A stretch of DNA of 64,000 bases from Sphingopyxis witflariensis (GTDB taxonomy: Bacteria; Pseudomonadota; Alphaproteobacteria; Sphingomonadales; Sphingomonadaceae): NCBI RefSeq assembly GCF_002205635.1, contig NZ_NISJ01000007.1:1-64000 (forward strand). The letters run 5' to 3'. Positions within the stretch are counted from its first letter, which is position 1. Each line of letters opens with the position of its first letter. Position numbers and translations under genes: made by a program. A model generated the notes under the pieces. That model made no database searches, was not told the DNA's origin, and worked only from the letters and a program-made list of their open reading frames with translations. This document shows, in pieces, positions 54,698 through 64,000 of the stretch.

Positions 54698-57007
54698 ATG
54701 ACATTGGCTTTGCTCCCGTGGGCAGCGAACAGGCGGCTGTTGTGGCTGGCAACCGCCAGTGGTCTGGCGATCGTCGCCAACCCGGTGAACGCCCAAAGCG
54801 CAGGCGACTCGCCCGCTCCCCCGCAGGCCTCTGGCGAGCCCGACCTGCAAACTCCCGACGTTGCTCCAACGGTCGCCGACGCCCCGGCTGTCGATGCCGA
54901 AGACCAGATCGGGTTTGCGGCCGACAATCTGAATTACGATACCGACACCGAAATCGTCGTCGCCGAGGGCCATGTCGCGATGAATCGCGAAGCGATTGCG
55001 ATGCGCGCCGACAAGGTCACATGGAACCGCAAGACGGGCCAGGTCTTCGCCGAGGGCAATGTCGCGATCACCAATCCCGAGGGCGACACCGCCTATGGCG
55101 ACAAGATCGAACTCACCGACACGTTGCGCGACGGCGTCGTCGACAATCTTCTGGTCGTCCTCGACAATGGCTCGCGCCTCGCTGCGATACGCGGCACCCG
55201 CTTCGAAAATGGCAATATCGAGCTGGAAAATGCCGCCTACACCCCCTGTCCGGTCGAGGATAATGCGGGGTGCCCCAAGAATCCGACATGGCGGATCCGC
55301 GCCGTCCGGGTGATTTATGATCACGCGAAGAACAAGATTCGCTACAAGGGCGCGCGGGTCGAGATTTTCGGCCTGCCTTTGATCCCGCTGCCCGGACTCA
55401 GCCATCCTTCAAACAGCGAAGCGGGAAGTGGAATCCTGGTTCCCGAAGTGCGGTTCGATCGCACCAACGGGTTCGAAATCGCGGTGCCCTATTATCTGCG
55501 CGTCGCACCCGACCGCGACGCCACCATCACACCGCATGTCTACACCAATGCGGCGCCGATGATCGAAGGCGAGTTTCGCGCCCTGACCGACATCGGCTCG
55601 TTCCGCCTGAACGGCTATGCGACCTATAGTTCGGTCGTTCCCCTGACGGGAACGGGATCAGGCGTCGTTCAGAGCAAGGAATTCCGCGGCTATCTGGAAA
55701 GCGCGGGCAAGTTCCAGTTCGATCCGCGCTGGAGCTTCAGCTATTCGGGCCGCATCACCACCGACCGCACCTTCATGCGCCGGTACGACATCAGCCGCGA
55801 TGACCGGCTGCGTTCGACCTTCGAACTCGAACGGATCGGCGGCCAAAGCTATTTGTCGATTGCCGGCTGGGCGACGCAGACGCTGCGCGCGGGCGACGTC
55901 CAGGGACAGCAGCCAATCGCACTGCCGATCATCGATTATCGCCAGCGACTGGCCGACCCGTTGCTGGGCGGGCAGGTCGAGCTCCAGCTCAACACGCTGG
56001 CGATCGGGCGTACCGCGGGACAGGATACGCAGCGCGCCTTTGCCGGTGCACGCTGGGATCTGCGCGGTCTGACCGGTCTGGGCCAGGAAGTCACACTGAC
56101 CGCGCTGGTACGCGGCGATGTGTATCACAGCGATGAAAATCTGCTGACCGCCGTTCCAGGTTATCGCGGCAAATCGGGCTGGCAGGCCCGCGGAATCGCT
56201 GCGGTCGCCGCCGACATGCGCTGGCCGTTCATCGGCGAATTCATGGGCGGCACCCAGACACTGACCCCGCGGGTTCAGGTCGTCGCGACCCCGCCGATCC
56301 GGAATCTCGACATCCCGAACGAGGATTCGCGTGCTTTCGACCTTGAGGACGGCAATTTGTTCGCGATCAACCGCTTCAACGGTCATGACCGGTTCGAGGA
56401 TGGCGCGCGCATCACCTATGGCGTCGAATGGAATTTCACGCGGCCGGGGTTCAGCGTCAACAGCGTCGTCGGCCAAAGCTATCGCTTGTCCGAAAAATCG
56501 TCGCTGTTTCCCGATGGCACCGGCCTGACCGACCGGACGTCCGACATCGTCGGGCGGACGACGATCGCCTATCAGGATTTCCTGCGCCTGACCCACCGCT
56601 TCCGCCTCGACAAGGATAATCTGGCGGTTCGCCGTAACGAGTTCGACGCGACGATCGGCAGCCGGTCGACCTATGCCGTACTCGGCTATTCACGGCTCAA
56701 TCGCGATATCACGATGCTGGCCGAAGATTTGCAGGACCGCGAGGAAGCGCGCGTCGGCGGCCGTGTGGCGGTTGCGAACAACTGGTCGATTTTCGGCTCG
56801 GCGATCGTCGACCTGACCAGCCAGCATGACGATCCGGGGAGCCAGGCCGACGGGTTCGAGCCGATTCGGCACCGGCTGGGCGTCGCCTATGACGACGAAT
56901 GCCTGTCGATCGCACTGACCTGGCGCCGCGACTATATCGACACCGGCGACGCAAGGCGCGGCAACAGCTTTTCCTTCCGCATCGCTTTTCGCAATCTGGG
57001 GTTCTGA
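54698..57007 (+). CDS. lptD: LPS-assembly protein LptD
   Basis: From ATG 54698 the protein has 769 residues, with a signal peptide ending near NPVNAQS. The N-terminal OstA/LptA-like domain (ADNLNYDTDTEIVVAEGHVAMN, KTGQVFAEGNVAITNPEG) is followed by a large barrel ending SFRIAFRNLGF. Cysteines in PCPVEDNAGC and DDEC could form the LptD disulfides. It inserts LPS in the outer membrane. surA, pdxA and rsmA follow as in many proteobacteria. Confidence 0.95.
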   Translation: MTLALLPWAANRRLLWLATASGLAIVANPVNAQSAGDSPAPPQASGEPDLQTPDVAPTVADAPAVDAEDQIGFAADNLNYDTDTEIVVAEGHVAMNREAIAMRADKVTWNRKTGQVFAEGNVAITNPEGDTAYGDKIELTDTLRDGVVDNLLVVLDNGSRLAAIRGTRFENGNIELENAAYTPCPVEDNAGCPKNPTWRIRAVRVIYDHAKNKIRYKGARVEIFGLPLIPLPGLSHPSNSEAGSGILVPEVRFDRTNGFEIAVPYYLRVAPDRDATITPHVYTNAAPMIEGEFRALTDIGSFRLNGYATYSSVVPLTGTGSGVVQSKEFRGYLESAGKFQFDPRWSFSYSGRITTDRTFMRRYDISRDDRLRSTFELERIGGQSYLSIAGWATQTLRAGDVQGQQPIALPIIDYRQRLADPLLGGQVELQLNTLAIGRTAGQDTQRAFAGARWDLRGLTGLGQEVTLTALVRGDVYHSDENLLTAVPGYRGKSGWQARGIAAVAADMRWPFIGEFMGGTQTLTPRVQVVATPPIRNLDIPNEDSRAFDLEDGNLFAINRFNGHDRFEDGARITYGVEWNFTRPGFSVNSVVGQSYRLSEKSSLFPDGTGLTDRTSDIVGRTTIAYQDFLRLTHRFRLDKDNLAVRRNEFDATIGSRSTYAVLGYSRLNRDITMLAEDLQDREEARVGGRVAVANNWSIFGSAIVDLTSQHDDPGSQADGFEPIRHRLGVAYDDECLSIALTWRRDYIDTGDARRGNSFSFRIAFRNLGF

Positions 57008-57010
57008 TCG

Positions 57011-57033
57011 CTGCTTTTGTTCAGCAAAAGCAG
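57011..57033. terminator. Hairpin after lptD
   Basis: CTGCTTTTG and CAAAAGCAG form a perfect 9-bp stem with loop TTCAG, three bases past the lptD stop. The tail TCCGG is not U-rich, so it may be an attenuator or mRNA-end hairpin rather than a full terminator. Confidence 0.45.
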
Positions 57034-57199
57034 TCCGGCGCCCCGTCGCACATCTCCCCTCTGCCGACTCCGCTCAGCTTGCGTTCAGCGTCGCAAGCCT
57101 AACCCGGCCTCCGTAAAAGGTCCGAATAGCGGATTGCGCTGGACCATCAGGCGTCTCCGCTGATACGGAGCAAGCCGTTATTTCTCGAATAGGGTAGCA

Positions 57200-58540
57200 A
57201 TGACCAAATTTTCGACCATCATCGGCCTGATCGCCGTAGCGAGCGTCGGCGCGGCCCCAGTGCTGGCGCAGACCGTTGCCGATAACGAAGTCCCGACAAC
57301 CAGCCTCGCCATTCCGGGCAATGTCCAGCTTTATGGCGATGCAAAGGCCAATGTCTATCGCCCGTCGGCGACGGTGAATGGCGAAATCATCACGGCGACC
57401 GACATCGCCCAGCGTATGGCGCTGATCCGCATTGCGAACAACAATGTCGAATTGCCGGCCGAAGAAGAACAAAGGCTGCGCAGCCAGGTGTTCAGCAATC
57501 TGATCGACGAAAAGCTGCAGATCCAGGAAGCCCGGGCAGCCGAAATCACGATCGACGAGAATCTGATCAACGAACAATTTGCGCGCCTCGCGCTGCGGTT
57601 CAAGCAGACCCCCGAACAATTCACGGCCTATCTGGCGTCCAAGGGGTCCTCGGCGGCCGCGGTGAAGCAACAGATTCGCGGCGAATTCGCATGGGACCGC
57701 CTGCTGTCGCGCAACATCCAGTCGACGACCAACGTATCGACCGAAGAGGTAGAATCGGTCGTTCAACGGATGAACGACGCCAAGGGACAGGATGAATTCC
57801 ACCTCGGCGAAATCTATTTGTCGGCGACCCCCGACAATGCCGCAGCGGTGAACGAAAACGCGCAGAAAATCATTCAGGCTTTGCAAGGTGGCGGCAGCTT
57901 CGCCGCCTATGCCCGCCAGTTTTCCGAAGCCTCGACGGCCGTTGTCGGCGGCGATCTCGGCTGGGTGAAGGCCGGCCAGCTCCCGGCCTCGATGGCCGAA
58001 GCAGCGACGCAGATGCAACCCGGCCAGATGGTTGGCCCGATCGAGGTTCCAGGCGGCATGTCGATCATGTTGCTCATCGACCGGCGCCAGGTGCTGACCG
58101 CCGATCCGCGCGACGCGGTGCTCAGCCTGAAACAGCTTTCGCTGGCATTCCCGGCAGGGACAACCCCCGCCCGCGCGTCCGAACTGGCAAGCCAGTTCGC
58201 CGAAGCCACGCGCAGCATCGCCGGTTGCGGTGCGGCCGACGCCGTCGCGCAGAAACTGGGCGCGAGCGTGGTATCGCGCGACAATATGGCGATGCGCGCG
58301 CTGCCTGCACCGCTGCAGCAGACGCTGATCAATCTGCAGATCGGCCAGACGACGCAGCCCTTTGGCGCGGCGAACGAAGGCATCAGCGTCCTCGTCCTGT
58401 GCGGGCGCGACATGCCGCAGACTGCAACGGCACCCAATTTGCAGGAAATCGAAAATCGCCTGTTGGAAGAAAAGGTCAACAAGCGCGCCCAACGCTATCT
58501 GCGCGACCTGCGCCGGGACGCCGTGATCGAATATAGCTGA
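57200..58540 (+). CDS. surA: Periplasmic peptidyl-prolyl isomerase/chaperone SurA
   Basis: The 446-residue protein has a signal peptide (IIGLIAVASVGAAPVLA), a SurA N-terminal domain (SATVNGEIITATDIAQRMAL, VFSNLIDEKLQIQEA) and one parvulin domain (FHLGEIYLSA ... GGSFAAYARQFSEAS ... GGDLGWVKAGQLP). E. coli SurA has two parvulin domains. It assists outer-membrane proteins such as LptD. Its stop overlaps the pdxA ATG (TGATG). Confidence 0.92.
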   Translation: MTKFSTIIGLIAVASVGAAPVLAQTVADNEVPTTSLAIPGNVQLYGDAKANVYRPSATVNGEIITATDIAQRMALIRIANNNVELPAEEEQRLRSQVFSNLIDEKLQIQEARAAEITIDENLINEQFARLALRFKQTPEQFTAYLASKGSSAAAVKQQIRGEFAWDRLLSRNIQSTTNVSTEEVESVVQRMNDAKGQDEFHLGEIYLSATPDNAAAVNENAQKIIQALQGGGSFAAYARQFSEASTAVVGGDLGWVKAGQLPASMAEAATQMQPGQMVGPIEVPGGMSIMLLIDRRQVLTADPRDAVLSLKQLSLAFPAGTTPARASELASQFAEATRSIAGCGAADAVAQKLGASVVSRDNMAMRALPAPLQQTLINLQIGQTTQPFGAANEGISVLVLCGRDMPQTATAPNLQEIENRLLEEKVNKRAQRYLRDLRRDAVIEYS

Positions 58541-59559
58541 TGCCCGCTACCAATCCTCGACGTCCGATCGCGGTCACCATCGGTGACCCGGCGGGCGTCG
58601 GCTCCGAAGTGACCGGCGGCGCGTGGACCGCGCGCCACGAATTTGACCTGCCCCCATTCGTCGCCATCGGCGACATCGCCGCAATCTCCGCGGTCTGGGA
58701 CGGCCCGATTGCGCGCGTCAGCGACATGGAAGAGGCGCTGCGGACCTTCGACGACGCGCTGCCGGTCTGGCATCTGGAGGACAGCGGCCCGCTGACCCCC
58801 GGCACGCCGACCGCGGCGGGCGCGACCTGCGCGCTCCACGCACTCGAAACCGGGATCGGGATGACACGGACGCAGGCAAGCTGCGCGCTCGTCACGGGGC
58901 CGGTGTCCAAATTTGCGCTGCACGGCATCGGCTATACCCACCCCGGGCAAACCGAATTCATCGCCGAACGCTGCGGCGTCACCGCCACCAATGCGGTGAT
59001 GATGCTGGCCGGGCCCGGCCTGCGCGTTGTGCCGCTCACCGTCCATATTCCGCTGTCGGAAGTGCCCGAGCGGCTGACCACCGACCTCATCGTCGCGAAG
59101 GCGCGCGTTACCGCGCGCGCGCTGCGCCGCGATTTCGGCATCGCCGAGCCGCAACTCGCGATCGCGGGCCTCAACCCGCATGCGGGCGAAAGCGGCGATC
59201 TGGGCAGCGAGGAAGCACAGATTATCCAGCCCGCGATCGAGCAGTTGCAAAGCGAAGGCATTGCGATCGATGGCCCGCTGGCATCGGACAGTCTGTTCGC
59301 GCCGCACGTCCGCACCCGCTATGACGCGCTGCTGTGCTGCTATCACGATCAGGCGCTGGCGCCCTTCAAGGCGCTGCATTTCCACGACGGGGTCAATCTG
59401 ACCCTCGGCCTGCCGATCATCCGCACCTCGCCCGACCATGGCACCGCGTTCAACATCGCGGGCAAGGGTCTGGCCGATCCGCGGCCGACGATCGCCGCCA
59501 TCGCGCTCGCCGCAACCCTCGCCGCGAGCCGCGAGCGCAACGCCGTTCCCGCCGCGTGA
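58540..59559 (+). CDS. pdxA: 4-hydroxythreonine-4-phosphate dehydrogenase
   Basis: The 339-residue protein has [56 protein letters not shown] and [14 protein letters not shown], the metal- and substrate-binding blocks of PdxA. It takes part in pyridoxal phosphate synthesis. Its stop overlaps the rsmA GTG. Confidence 0.96.
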   Translation: MPATNPRRPIAVTIGDPAGVGSEVTGGAWTARHEFDLPPFVAIGDIAAISAVWDGPIARVSDMEEALRTFDDALPVWHLEDSGPLTPGTPTAAGATCALHALETGIGMTRTQASCALVTGPVSKFALHGIGYTHPGQTEFIAERCGVTATNAVMMLAGPGLRVVPLTVHIPLSEVPERLTTDLIVAKARVTARALRRDFGIAEPQLAIAGLNPHAGESGDLGSEEAQIIQPAIEQLQSEGIAIDGPLASDSLFAPHVRTRYDALLCCYHDQALAPFKALHFHDGVNLTLGLPIIRTSPDHGTAFNIAGKGLADPRPTIAAIALAATLAASRERNAVPAA

Positions 59560-60395
59560 CCACCGAACCGACGCGCAACCTGCCGCCGCTGCGCGAGACC
59601 GTGCGTGCGCACGGTCTGTCGGCGAGCAAGGCGCTGGGACAGAATTTCCTGTTCGACGAACAATTGCTCGACCGGATCGCGGCGCTGCCCGGCGACCTTA
59701 AGGGCGCCACAGTGTTCGAGGTCGGCCCGGGCCCCGGAGGCCTCACGCGCGCTTTGCTGCGTGCCGGAGCGCGGGTGATTGCGGTCGAACGCGACGATCG
59801 CTGCCTGCCGCTGCTCGCCGAACTGGGTGAGGTGTTTCCGGGCCAGCTCATGGTGATCGCCGACGATGCGATGGCGGTCGATGTCGACGCGCTGACCGGC
59901 GGCGAGCCCTATCATATCGTCGCCAACCTGCCCTATAATGTCGGCACCGCGCTGTTCACCCGCTGGCTCGAGCCCAAAGCCTGGCCGCCGCGCTGGCTGT
60001 CACTGACCCTGATGTTCCAGGCCGAAGTCGCCGAGCGGATCATCGCCAAGCCCGACACCTCCGCCTACGGTCGGCTGAGCGTCCTCTCACAATGGCGCAC
60101 GACCGCCAAAATCCCGATGCGCGTCCACCGATCGGCCTTCACTCCGCCGCCCAAGGTGATGTCGGCGATCATCCATGTCACACCCGGCGAACAGCCCGAG
60201 GGCGTTAAACCCGCACTCCTGTCCAAGCTCACCGAAAAGGGTTTCGGCCAGCGCCGCAAAATGCTGCGCCAGAGCCTGAAGGGCGTCGAGGGCGCGGTCG
60301 CCGCGCTGGAAACATTGGGAATCGACCCGACCCGCCGCGCCGAAACGGTGACCGTCGCCGAATGGGTGGCACTGGCGCGCACGCTGAGCGCCTGA
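59556..60395 (+). CDS. rsmA: 16S rRNA dimethyladenosine transferase
   Basis: GTG 59556 (GTGA overlap with pdxA) gives 279 residues. It has [32 protein letters not shown] (SAM site), the NLPYNVGT catalytic motif and [14 protein letters not shown]. It dimethylates A1518 and A1519. Confidence 0.95.
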   Translation: MTTEPTRNLPPLRETVRAHGLSASKALGQNFLFDEQLLDRIAALPGDLKGATVFEVGPGPGGLTRALLRAGARVIAVERDDRCLPLLAELGEVFPGQLMVIADDAMAVDVDALTGGEPYHIVANLPYNVGTALFTRWLEPKAWPPRWLSLTLMFQAEVAERIIAKPDTSAYGRLSVLSQWRTTAKIPMRVHRSAFTPPPKVMSAIIHVTPGEQPEGVKPALLSKLTEKGFGQRRKMLRQSLKGVEGAVAALETLGIDPTRRAETVTVAEWVALARTLSA

Positions 60396-60433
60396 CAAAA
60401 GCGCACACCCCTCAAACCCTGAGCTAGGCAGAT

Positions 60434-60459
60434 AGCGGCCCCGGCTTTCGCCGGGAAAC
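60434..60459. terminator. Hairpin between convergent rsmA and glcB
   Basis: CCCGGC-TTTC-GCCGGG (60440-60455) extends with outer GCGG/CCGC pairs. It lies between the stop codons of two convergent genes, so it could end both transcripts, but it has no T tract. Confidence 0.4.
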
Positions 60460-60485
60460 CGCTTCTTTGGCCGACGCTCTCAGAG

Positions 60486-62582
60486 TTATGCCGCTGCCTT
60501 CTTCGCCTGGCGATATTTGTGCAGCAGCGGTTCGGTATAGCCCGACGGCTGCGTCACACCCTCGAAGATCAGTGCGCGCGCCGCCTGATACGCGATGCCC
60601 TCCGGGGTCAGCTTCTCATAGAGCGCGTCGCCGGCATTTTGGGCGTCGACCTTGGTCGCCATGCGCGCCAGCGCAGCGTCGACCTGCGCCTCGGTGCAGA
60701 CGCCGTGGAGCAGCCAGTTGGCGAGCGCCTGACTGGCGATGCGCAGCGTCGCCCGGTCTTCCATCAGGCCGATATCGTCGATGTCGGGAACCTTCGAACA
60801 ACCGACGCCCTGATCGATCCAGCGCACGACATAGCCGAGGATGCCCTGGCAATTATTATCGAGTTCGCGGGTGATTTCAGCTTCGCTCCAGTTGCGGCCG
60901 GTTGCGACCGGAATGTTGAGCAAACGGTCGAGTGACGGGACCGCTTCGCCCGCAATTTCCTTCTGGCGCGCGAACACATCGACCTGATGATAATGCAGCG
61001 CGTGCAAGGTCGCAGCGGTCGGCGACGGCACCCATGCGGTGTTCGCGCCCGATTTCGGATGGCCGATCTTGGCTTCGAGCATGCCCTTCATCAGGTCGGG
61101 CATCGCCCACATGCCCTTGCCGATCTGTGCCTTGCCGCTGAGCCCGCAGGCGAGGCCGATGCGGACATTGCGGTCCTCGTACGACGCGATCCAGTCGCTC
61201 GCCTTCATCTCGCCCTTGGGAATCATCGGCCCTGCGCGCATCGAGGTGTGGATTTCGTCGCCGGTGCGGTCGAGGAAGCCGGTGTTGATGAAGACGATAC
61301 GGTCCTTCACTGCGTGGATGCACGCGGCAAGATTGGCGCTGGTACGGCGTTCCTCGTCCATCACGCCGACCTTCATCGTGTGGCGCGGAAGGCCGAGCAT
61401 ATCTTCGACCGCGTCGAACAGACGGTCGGTGAAGCCGCACTCCTCGGGCCCGTGCTGCTTGGGCTTGACGATATAGATGCTGCCCGCGCGGCTGTTGTTG
61501 AGCGTCCCGAGGCTTTTCAGATCATGGAGCGAGCAAAGGCTGGTGAACACCGCGTCGCACAGGCCCTCGGGCGCTTCGCTACCATCGGCGAGCTTGACCA
61601 TCGGGGTCGTCATCAGATGGCCGACGTTGCGCACGAACATCACGCTGCGCCCCGGCAGGGTGAAGGCGGCGCCATCGGGTGCGGTCCAAGCGCGGTCGGG
61701 CTCCATTGCGCGGGTGACGGTGGCGCCGCCCTTGGCAAAGCTTTCGGTCAAGTCGCCGCGCATCAGGCCGAGCCAGTTGGTGTAGCCGAGGGTCTTGTCT
61801 TCGCCATCGACAGCGGCAACGCTGTCCTCAAGGTCGATGATCGTCGTGAGCGCAGCCTCGAGCAGCACATCGGCGATGCCGGCGGGGTCGGTCTGGCCGA
61901 TCGCGCTCGCGGGGTCGATCACCAGCTCGATATGCAAGCCGTTGTGCTTGAGAAGGATGCCGCCGGGCTTGGTGCCCACGAGTTGCGCGGGGTCGGCGAG
62001 CGCGGGCTGACCGCCCTGCCAGTCGGCCCAGCTTCCCGACGCCAGCGGCACGGCTTCGTCGAGGAAAGCCTTGGCGCGCGCGATCACCGCCGCACCGCGC
62101 GTCGCGTCATAACCGCCGGGCTTGGCGGGCGGCGCATCGAGCGCGTCGGTGCCGTAAAAGGCATCGTACAGACTGCCCCAGCGCGCGTTGGCGGCGTTCA
62201 GCGCGAAGCGCGCGTTGAGCGCGGGGACGACGAGCTGCGGCCCCGCCATCGTCGCAATTTCGGGGTCGACATTTTGCGTGCCGACCTGAAACGCTGCAGG
62301 TTCGGGGACGAGATAGCCGATTTCGCGGAGGAAGGCCTGATAGGCGGCGGCGTCGTGCGCCTGCCCTTCGCGACCCTGATGCCAGGCGTCGATCTTGGCC
62401 TGCAAATCCTCACGCTTGGCCAGCAGCGCCGCATTTTCGGGGGCGAACTTGCCGAGCAGCGCGGCGAAATCGGCCCAGAATTTATCGGCGTCGAGCCCCG
62501 TTCCGGCGAGCGCCTTCGCTTCAACGAAATCGACAAGACGCGAATCGATCGACAGGCCGTGGCGGCCCAGGAAATCAGTCAT
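60486..62582 (-). CDS. glcB: Malate synthase G
   Basis: The 698-residue protein has [63 protein letters not shown] and the C-terminal [20 protein letters not shown]. It condenses glyoxylate with acetyl-CoA in the glyoxylate bypass. The length is slightly below E. coli GlcB (723). Confidence 0.96.
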   Translation of the reverse strand: MTDFLGRHGLSIDSRLVDFVEAKALAGTGLDADKFWADFAALLGKFAPENAALLAKREDLQAKIDAWHQGREGQAHDAAAYQAFLREIGYLVPEPAAFQVGTQNVDPEIATMAGPQLVVPALNARFALNAANARWGSLYDAFYGTDALDAPPAKPGGYDATRGAAVIARAKAFLDEAVPLASGSWADWQGGQPALADPAQLVGTKPGGILLKHNGLHIELVIDPASAIGQTDPAGIADVLLEAALTTIIDLEDSVAAVDGEDKTLGYTNWLGLMRGDLTESFAKGGATVTRAMEPDRAWTAPDGAAFTLPGRSVMFVRNVGHLMTTPMVKLADGSEAPEGLCDAVFTSLCSLHDLKSLGTLNNSRAGSIYIVKPKQHGPEECGFTDRLFDAVEDMLGLPRHTMKVGVMDEERRTSANLAACIHAVKDRIVFINTGFLDRTGDEIHTSMRAGPMIPKGEMKASDWIASYEDRNVRIGLACGLSGKAQIGKGMWAMPDLMKGMLEAKIGHPKSGANTAWVPSPTAATLHALHYHQVDVFARQKEIAGEAVPSLDRLLNIPVATGRNWSEAEITRELDNNCQGILGYVVRWIDQGVGCSKVPDIDDIGLMEDRATLRIASQALANWLLHGVCTEAQVDAALARMATKVDAQNAGDALYEKLTPEGIAYQAARALIFEGVTQPSGYTEPLLHKYRQAKKAAA

Positions 62583-62677
62583 GTTGCACCCTTTGGTCGG
62601 CGCGGCTGCGCCAGTGGACCCGGGGAGGAAAGGGCCGCTGCCCTATGCCGCGATTGATCGAGCTTGGCAACCGGGGG

Positions 62678-63865
62678 CTAACGCGAAATCTCGATCGCGG
62701 GCGGCGGCGCCGGCGGCATTTCGTTGAGCGCGACGCGGACCTGATTGCGGCCGCCCGCCTTGGCCCGGTACAGCGCGGTGTCGGCGCGGCGCGCCAGTTC
62801 GAACAATGTGTCGCCGGGCATCAGTTGCGCCGCCCCGAACGACGCCGACACCGCATGGTCGATACCATCCACCGAAATGGCGGCGAAGGCGGCGCGCACG
62901 GTTTCGGCATAGGCGCGCCCGTCGGCGAGATTGGCGCCGACGATGAACACCGCGAACTCTTCGCCCCCCAACCTGCCGACCATGGCTTTATCAGGCGCCG
63001 TTTCGCCCAGCACGCGGGCGAATTCGGCGATCACGCTGTCGCCCGCAGCATGGCCATAGCTGTCGTTGATCGCCTTGAAACGGTCGAGGTCGGCGGTGAC
63101 GAGCACCGCCGGTCCGCCCGACCGCAAAGTCTGCGCGAGCGCGCGGTCGGCACGATCCTCGAAACCGCGACGATTGAGCAGCCCCGACAGAGCATCGGTT
63201 TCCGATCGCGCCATCATTTCGGCCGCTGTGTCGCGCATCATCACGAGCAACAGCACGAGCCCGAGCATGACGAGCGTCACCGCCGCCAGGCTTTGCGAAA
63301 TCGCGGCATAGGTTGTCGCCATATAGCCCTGCGGCGCAGTTGCCGTCCCCGCCAGAAAGCCGATCAGCGGCTTGGAGAGATAAATGAGCGCGGCGACCAC
63401 TTGCAGAACGAGCAGCAGCAGATCGAGCGCCTGGCGACGCCCCGAGCGCAGAATGACGAACGCGAACAAGGATTGCGCCGCGAAATAGGGAAACTGGTAC
63501 AGGATGGCGCGCAGTGGCGACGCATAGGGGAGCGTGAAGATCACCGGCGTCGCAAGGATGGTGAAACCCCAGATCGCTGCGACCGCGAACCATGGCGGCT
63601 CCACGCGATAGTGATGCGCGACGCCGACGAGGCAAAAAGTCATGGCAAGCAGAACGATCAGAAAAATGCCGATACCGACGACGGTCGGGTCCGACGTCTG
63701 GCTGAGCAGAAACTCTAACGCGACGTTGCCGATCGCCAGACTATAGCCCAACGCGACCCATTTTGCGCCGCGCGCCGTGCGGTTCGTCGCCGCCACCACG
63801 CCGAACGCGACGGCAAAAATACCGGCGATGAACATGTTGATGCCAAGGACGAAAGCTGCTGTCAT
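62678..63865 (-). CDS. Membrane-anchored diguanylate cyclase (GGDEF)
   Basis: The 395-residue protein has about six to seven membrane segments in the first 210 residues. A GGDEF domain follows with SETDALSGLLNRRGFEDR, VTADLDRFKAINDSYGHAAGD and the active-site GGEEF in VGRLGGEEFAVFIV. A recognisable RxxD inhibitory site five residues before GGEEF was not seen. It probably makes c-di-GMP in response to a membrane signal. Confidence 0.93.
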   Translation of the reverse strand: MTAAFVLGINMFIAGIFAVAFGVVAATNRTARGAKWVALGYSLAIGNVALEFLLSQTSDPTVVGIGIFLIVLLAMTFCLVGVAHHYRVEPPWFAVAAIWGFTILATPVIFTLPYASPLRAILYQFPYFAAQSLFAFVILRSGRRQALDLLLLVLQVVAALIYLSKPLIGFLAGTATAPQGYMATTYAAISQSLAAVTLVMLGLVLLLVMMRDTAAEMMARSETDALSGLLNRRGFEDRADRALAQTLRSGGPAVLVTADLDRFKAINDSYGHAAGDSVIAEFARVLGETAPDKAMVGRLGGEEFAVFIVGANLADGRAYAETVRAAFAAISVDGIDHAVSASFGAAQLMPGDTLFELARRADTALYRAKAGGRNQVRVALNEMPPAPPPAIEISR

Positions 63866-64000
63866 CGATCCACTCGAGAGGTGTTCCGCTCCTCTAGGGA
63901 GCCGTATCCGAAATTTTCGTTAATCCATTGCGATTCGGAAGCATTTGATCGCCTCCTGCCCCAGGCGCGCGGCCCTTACAGTGATTTGCGGCACAACCAC

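Noticed and set aside
1..64000. CRISPR array
   Set aside because: No regularly spaced direct repeats were seen; the repeated elements are isolated palindromes.

Overview
The window is a GC-rich chromosomal segment of an alphaproteobacterium of the order Sphingomonadales, most likely Sphingopyxis or a close relative. The evidence is the sphingomonad gene order (yacG-RNase G-like-maf-infA, lptD-surA-pdxA-rsmA, purM-purN next to hdaA-ppk1-ppx), a compact exosortase A (XrtA) exopolysaccharide locus, and dispersed palindromes of the CGTCATTGCGAGCG and CTTCGACAAGCTCAGCAC type. The genus is an inference.

Region 1 (1-7709) is accessory DNA. Two tyrosine-recombinase genes of the DUF4102/P4 type each point away from the 3' end of a tRNA gene, tRNA-Thr(CGT) at 5449-5524 and tRNA-Phe(GAA) at 7634-7709. 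Left of tRNA-Thr are an intact integrase, an 85-residue sigma-region-4-like protein one base behind it, a nucleotidyltransferase-HEPN protein, a MucR/Ros-like regulator between long imperfect inverted repeats, and a fragment of a GmrSD-type (DUF262) protein whose N-terminal half is missing. The second integrase has an amber codon at position 3. About 700 bases between tRNA-Thr and the end of integrase 2 hold almost nothing codable.

Region 2 (7805-9779) is housekeeping: gyrase inhibitor YacG, an RNase E/G-type enzyme, a Maf pyrophosphatase and IF-1, with overlapping ends.

Region 3 (9859-30503) is the XrtA locus. A long leftward operon runs from the Wza-like export lipoprotein through the chain-length protein, tyrosine kinase, outer-membrane barrel, ATPase, deacetylase, FemAB protein, glycosyltransferase, XrtA-EpsI fusion and asparagine-synthase-like amidotransferase to a CelD-like acetyltransferase and a JmjC/cupin-like protein. 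Many junctions are ATGA or GTGA overlaps. Beside it are a leftward acyl-CoA ligase-PLP decarboxylase pair and a divergent rightward set (GNAT, acyl carrier protein, two alpha/beta hydrolases). No Wzx flippase, Wzy polymerase, priming glycosyltransferase or PEP-CTERM substrate was seen here.

Region 4 (30604-49072) holds thioredoxin reductase, a methyltransferase, tRNA hydroxylase TrhO, a GMC oxidoreductase, a DJ-1/PfpI protein, a J-domain protein, PPK2, an alpha/beta hydrolase, AspRS, a sugar-lactone-oxidase-like flavoprotein with a small membrane protein, RNase D, Ppx/GppA, PPK1, HdaA and a DUF2066 protein.

Region 5 (49171-63865) holds purM, a purN with a fused YjbR-like domain, ndk, a lipoprotein, holC, pepA, then lptD-surA-pdxA-rsmA, malate synthase G and a membrane diguanylate cyclase. 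The most unusual items are the tandem tRNA-targeted integrases with the small sigma-like gene, the acyl/amine module in the XrtA locus, and the PurN-YjbR fusion.
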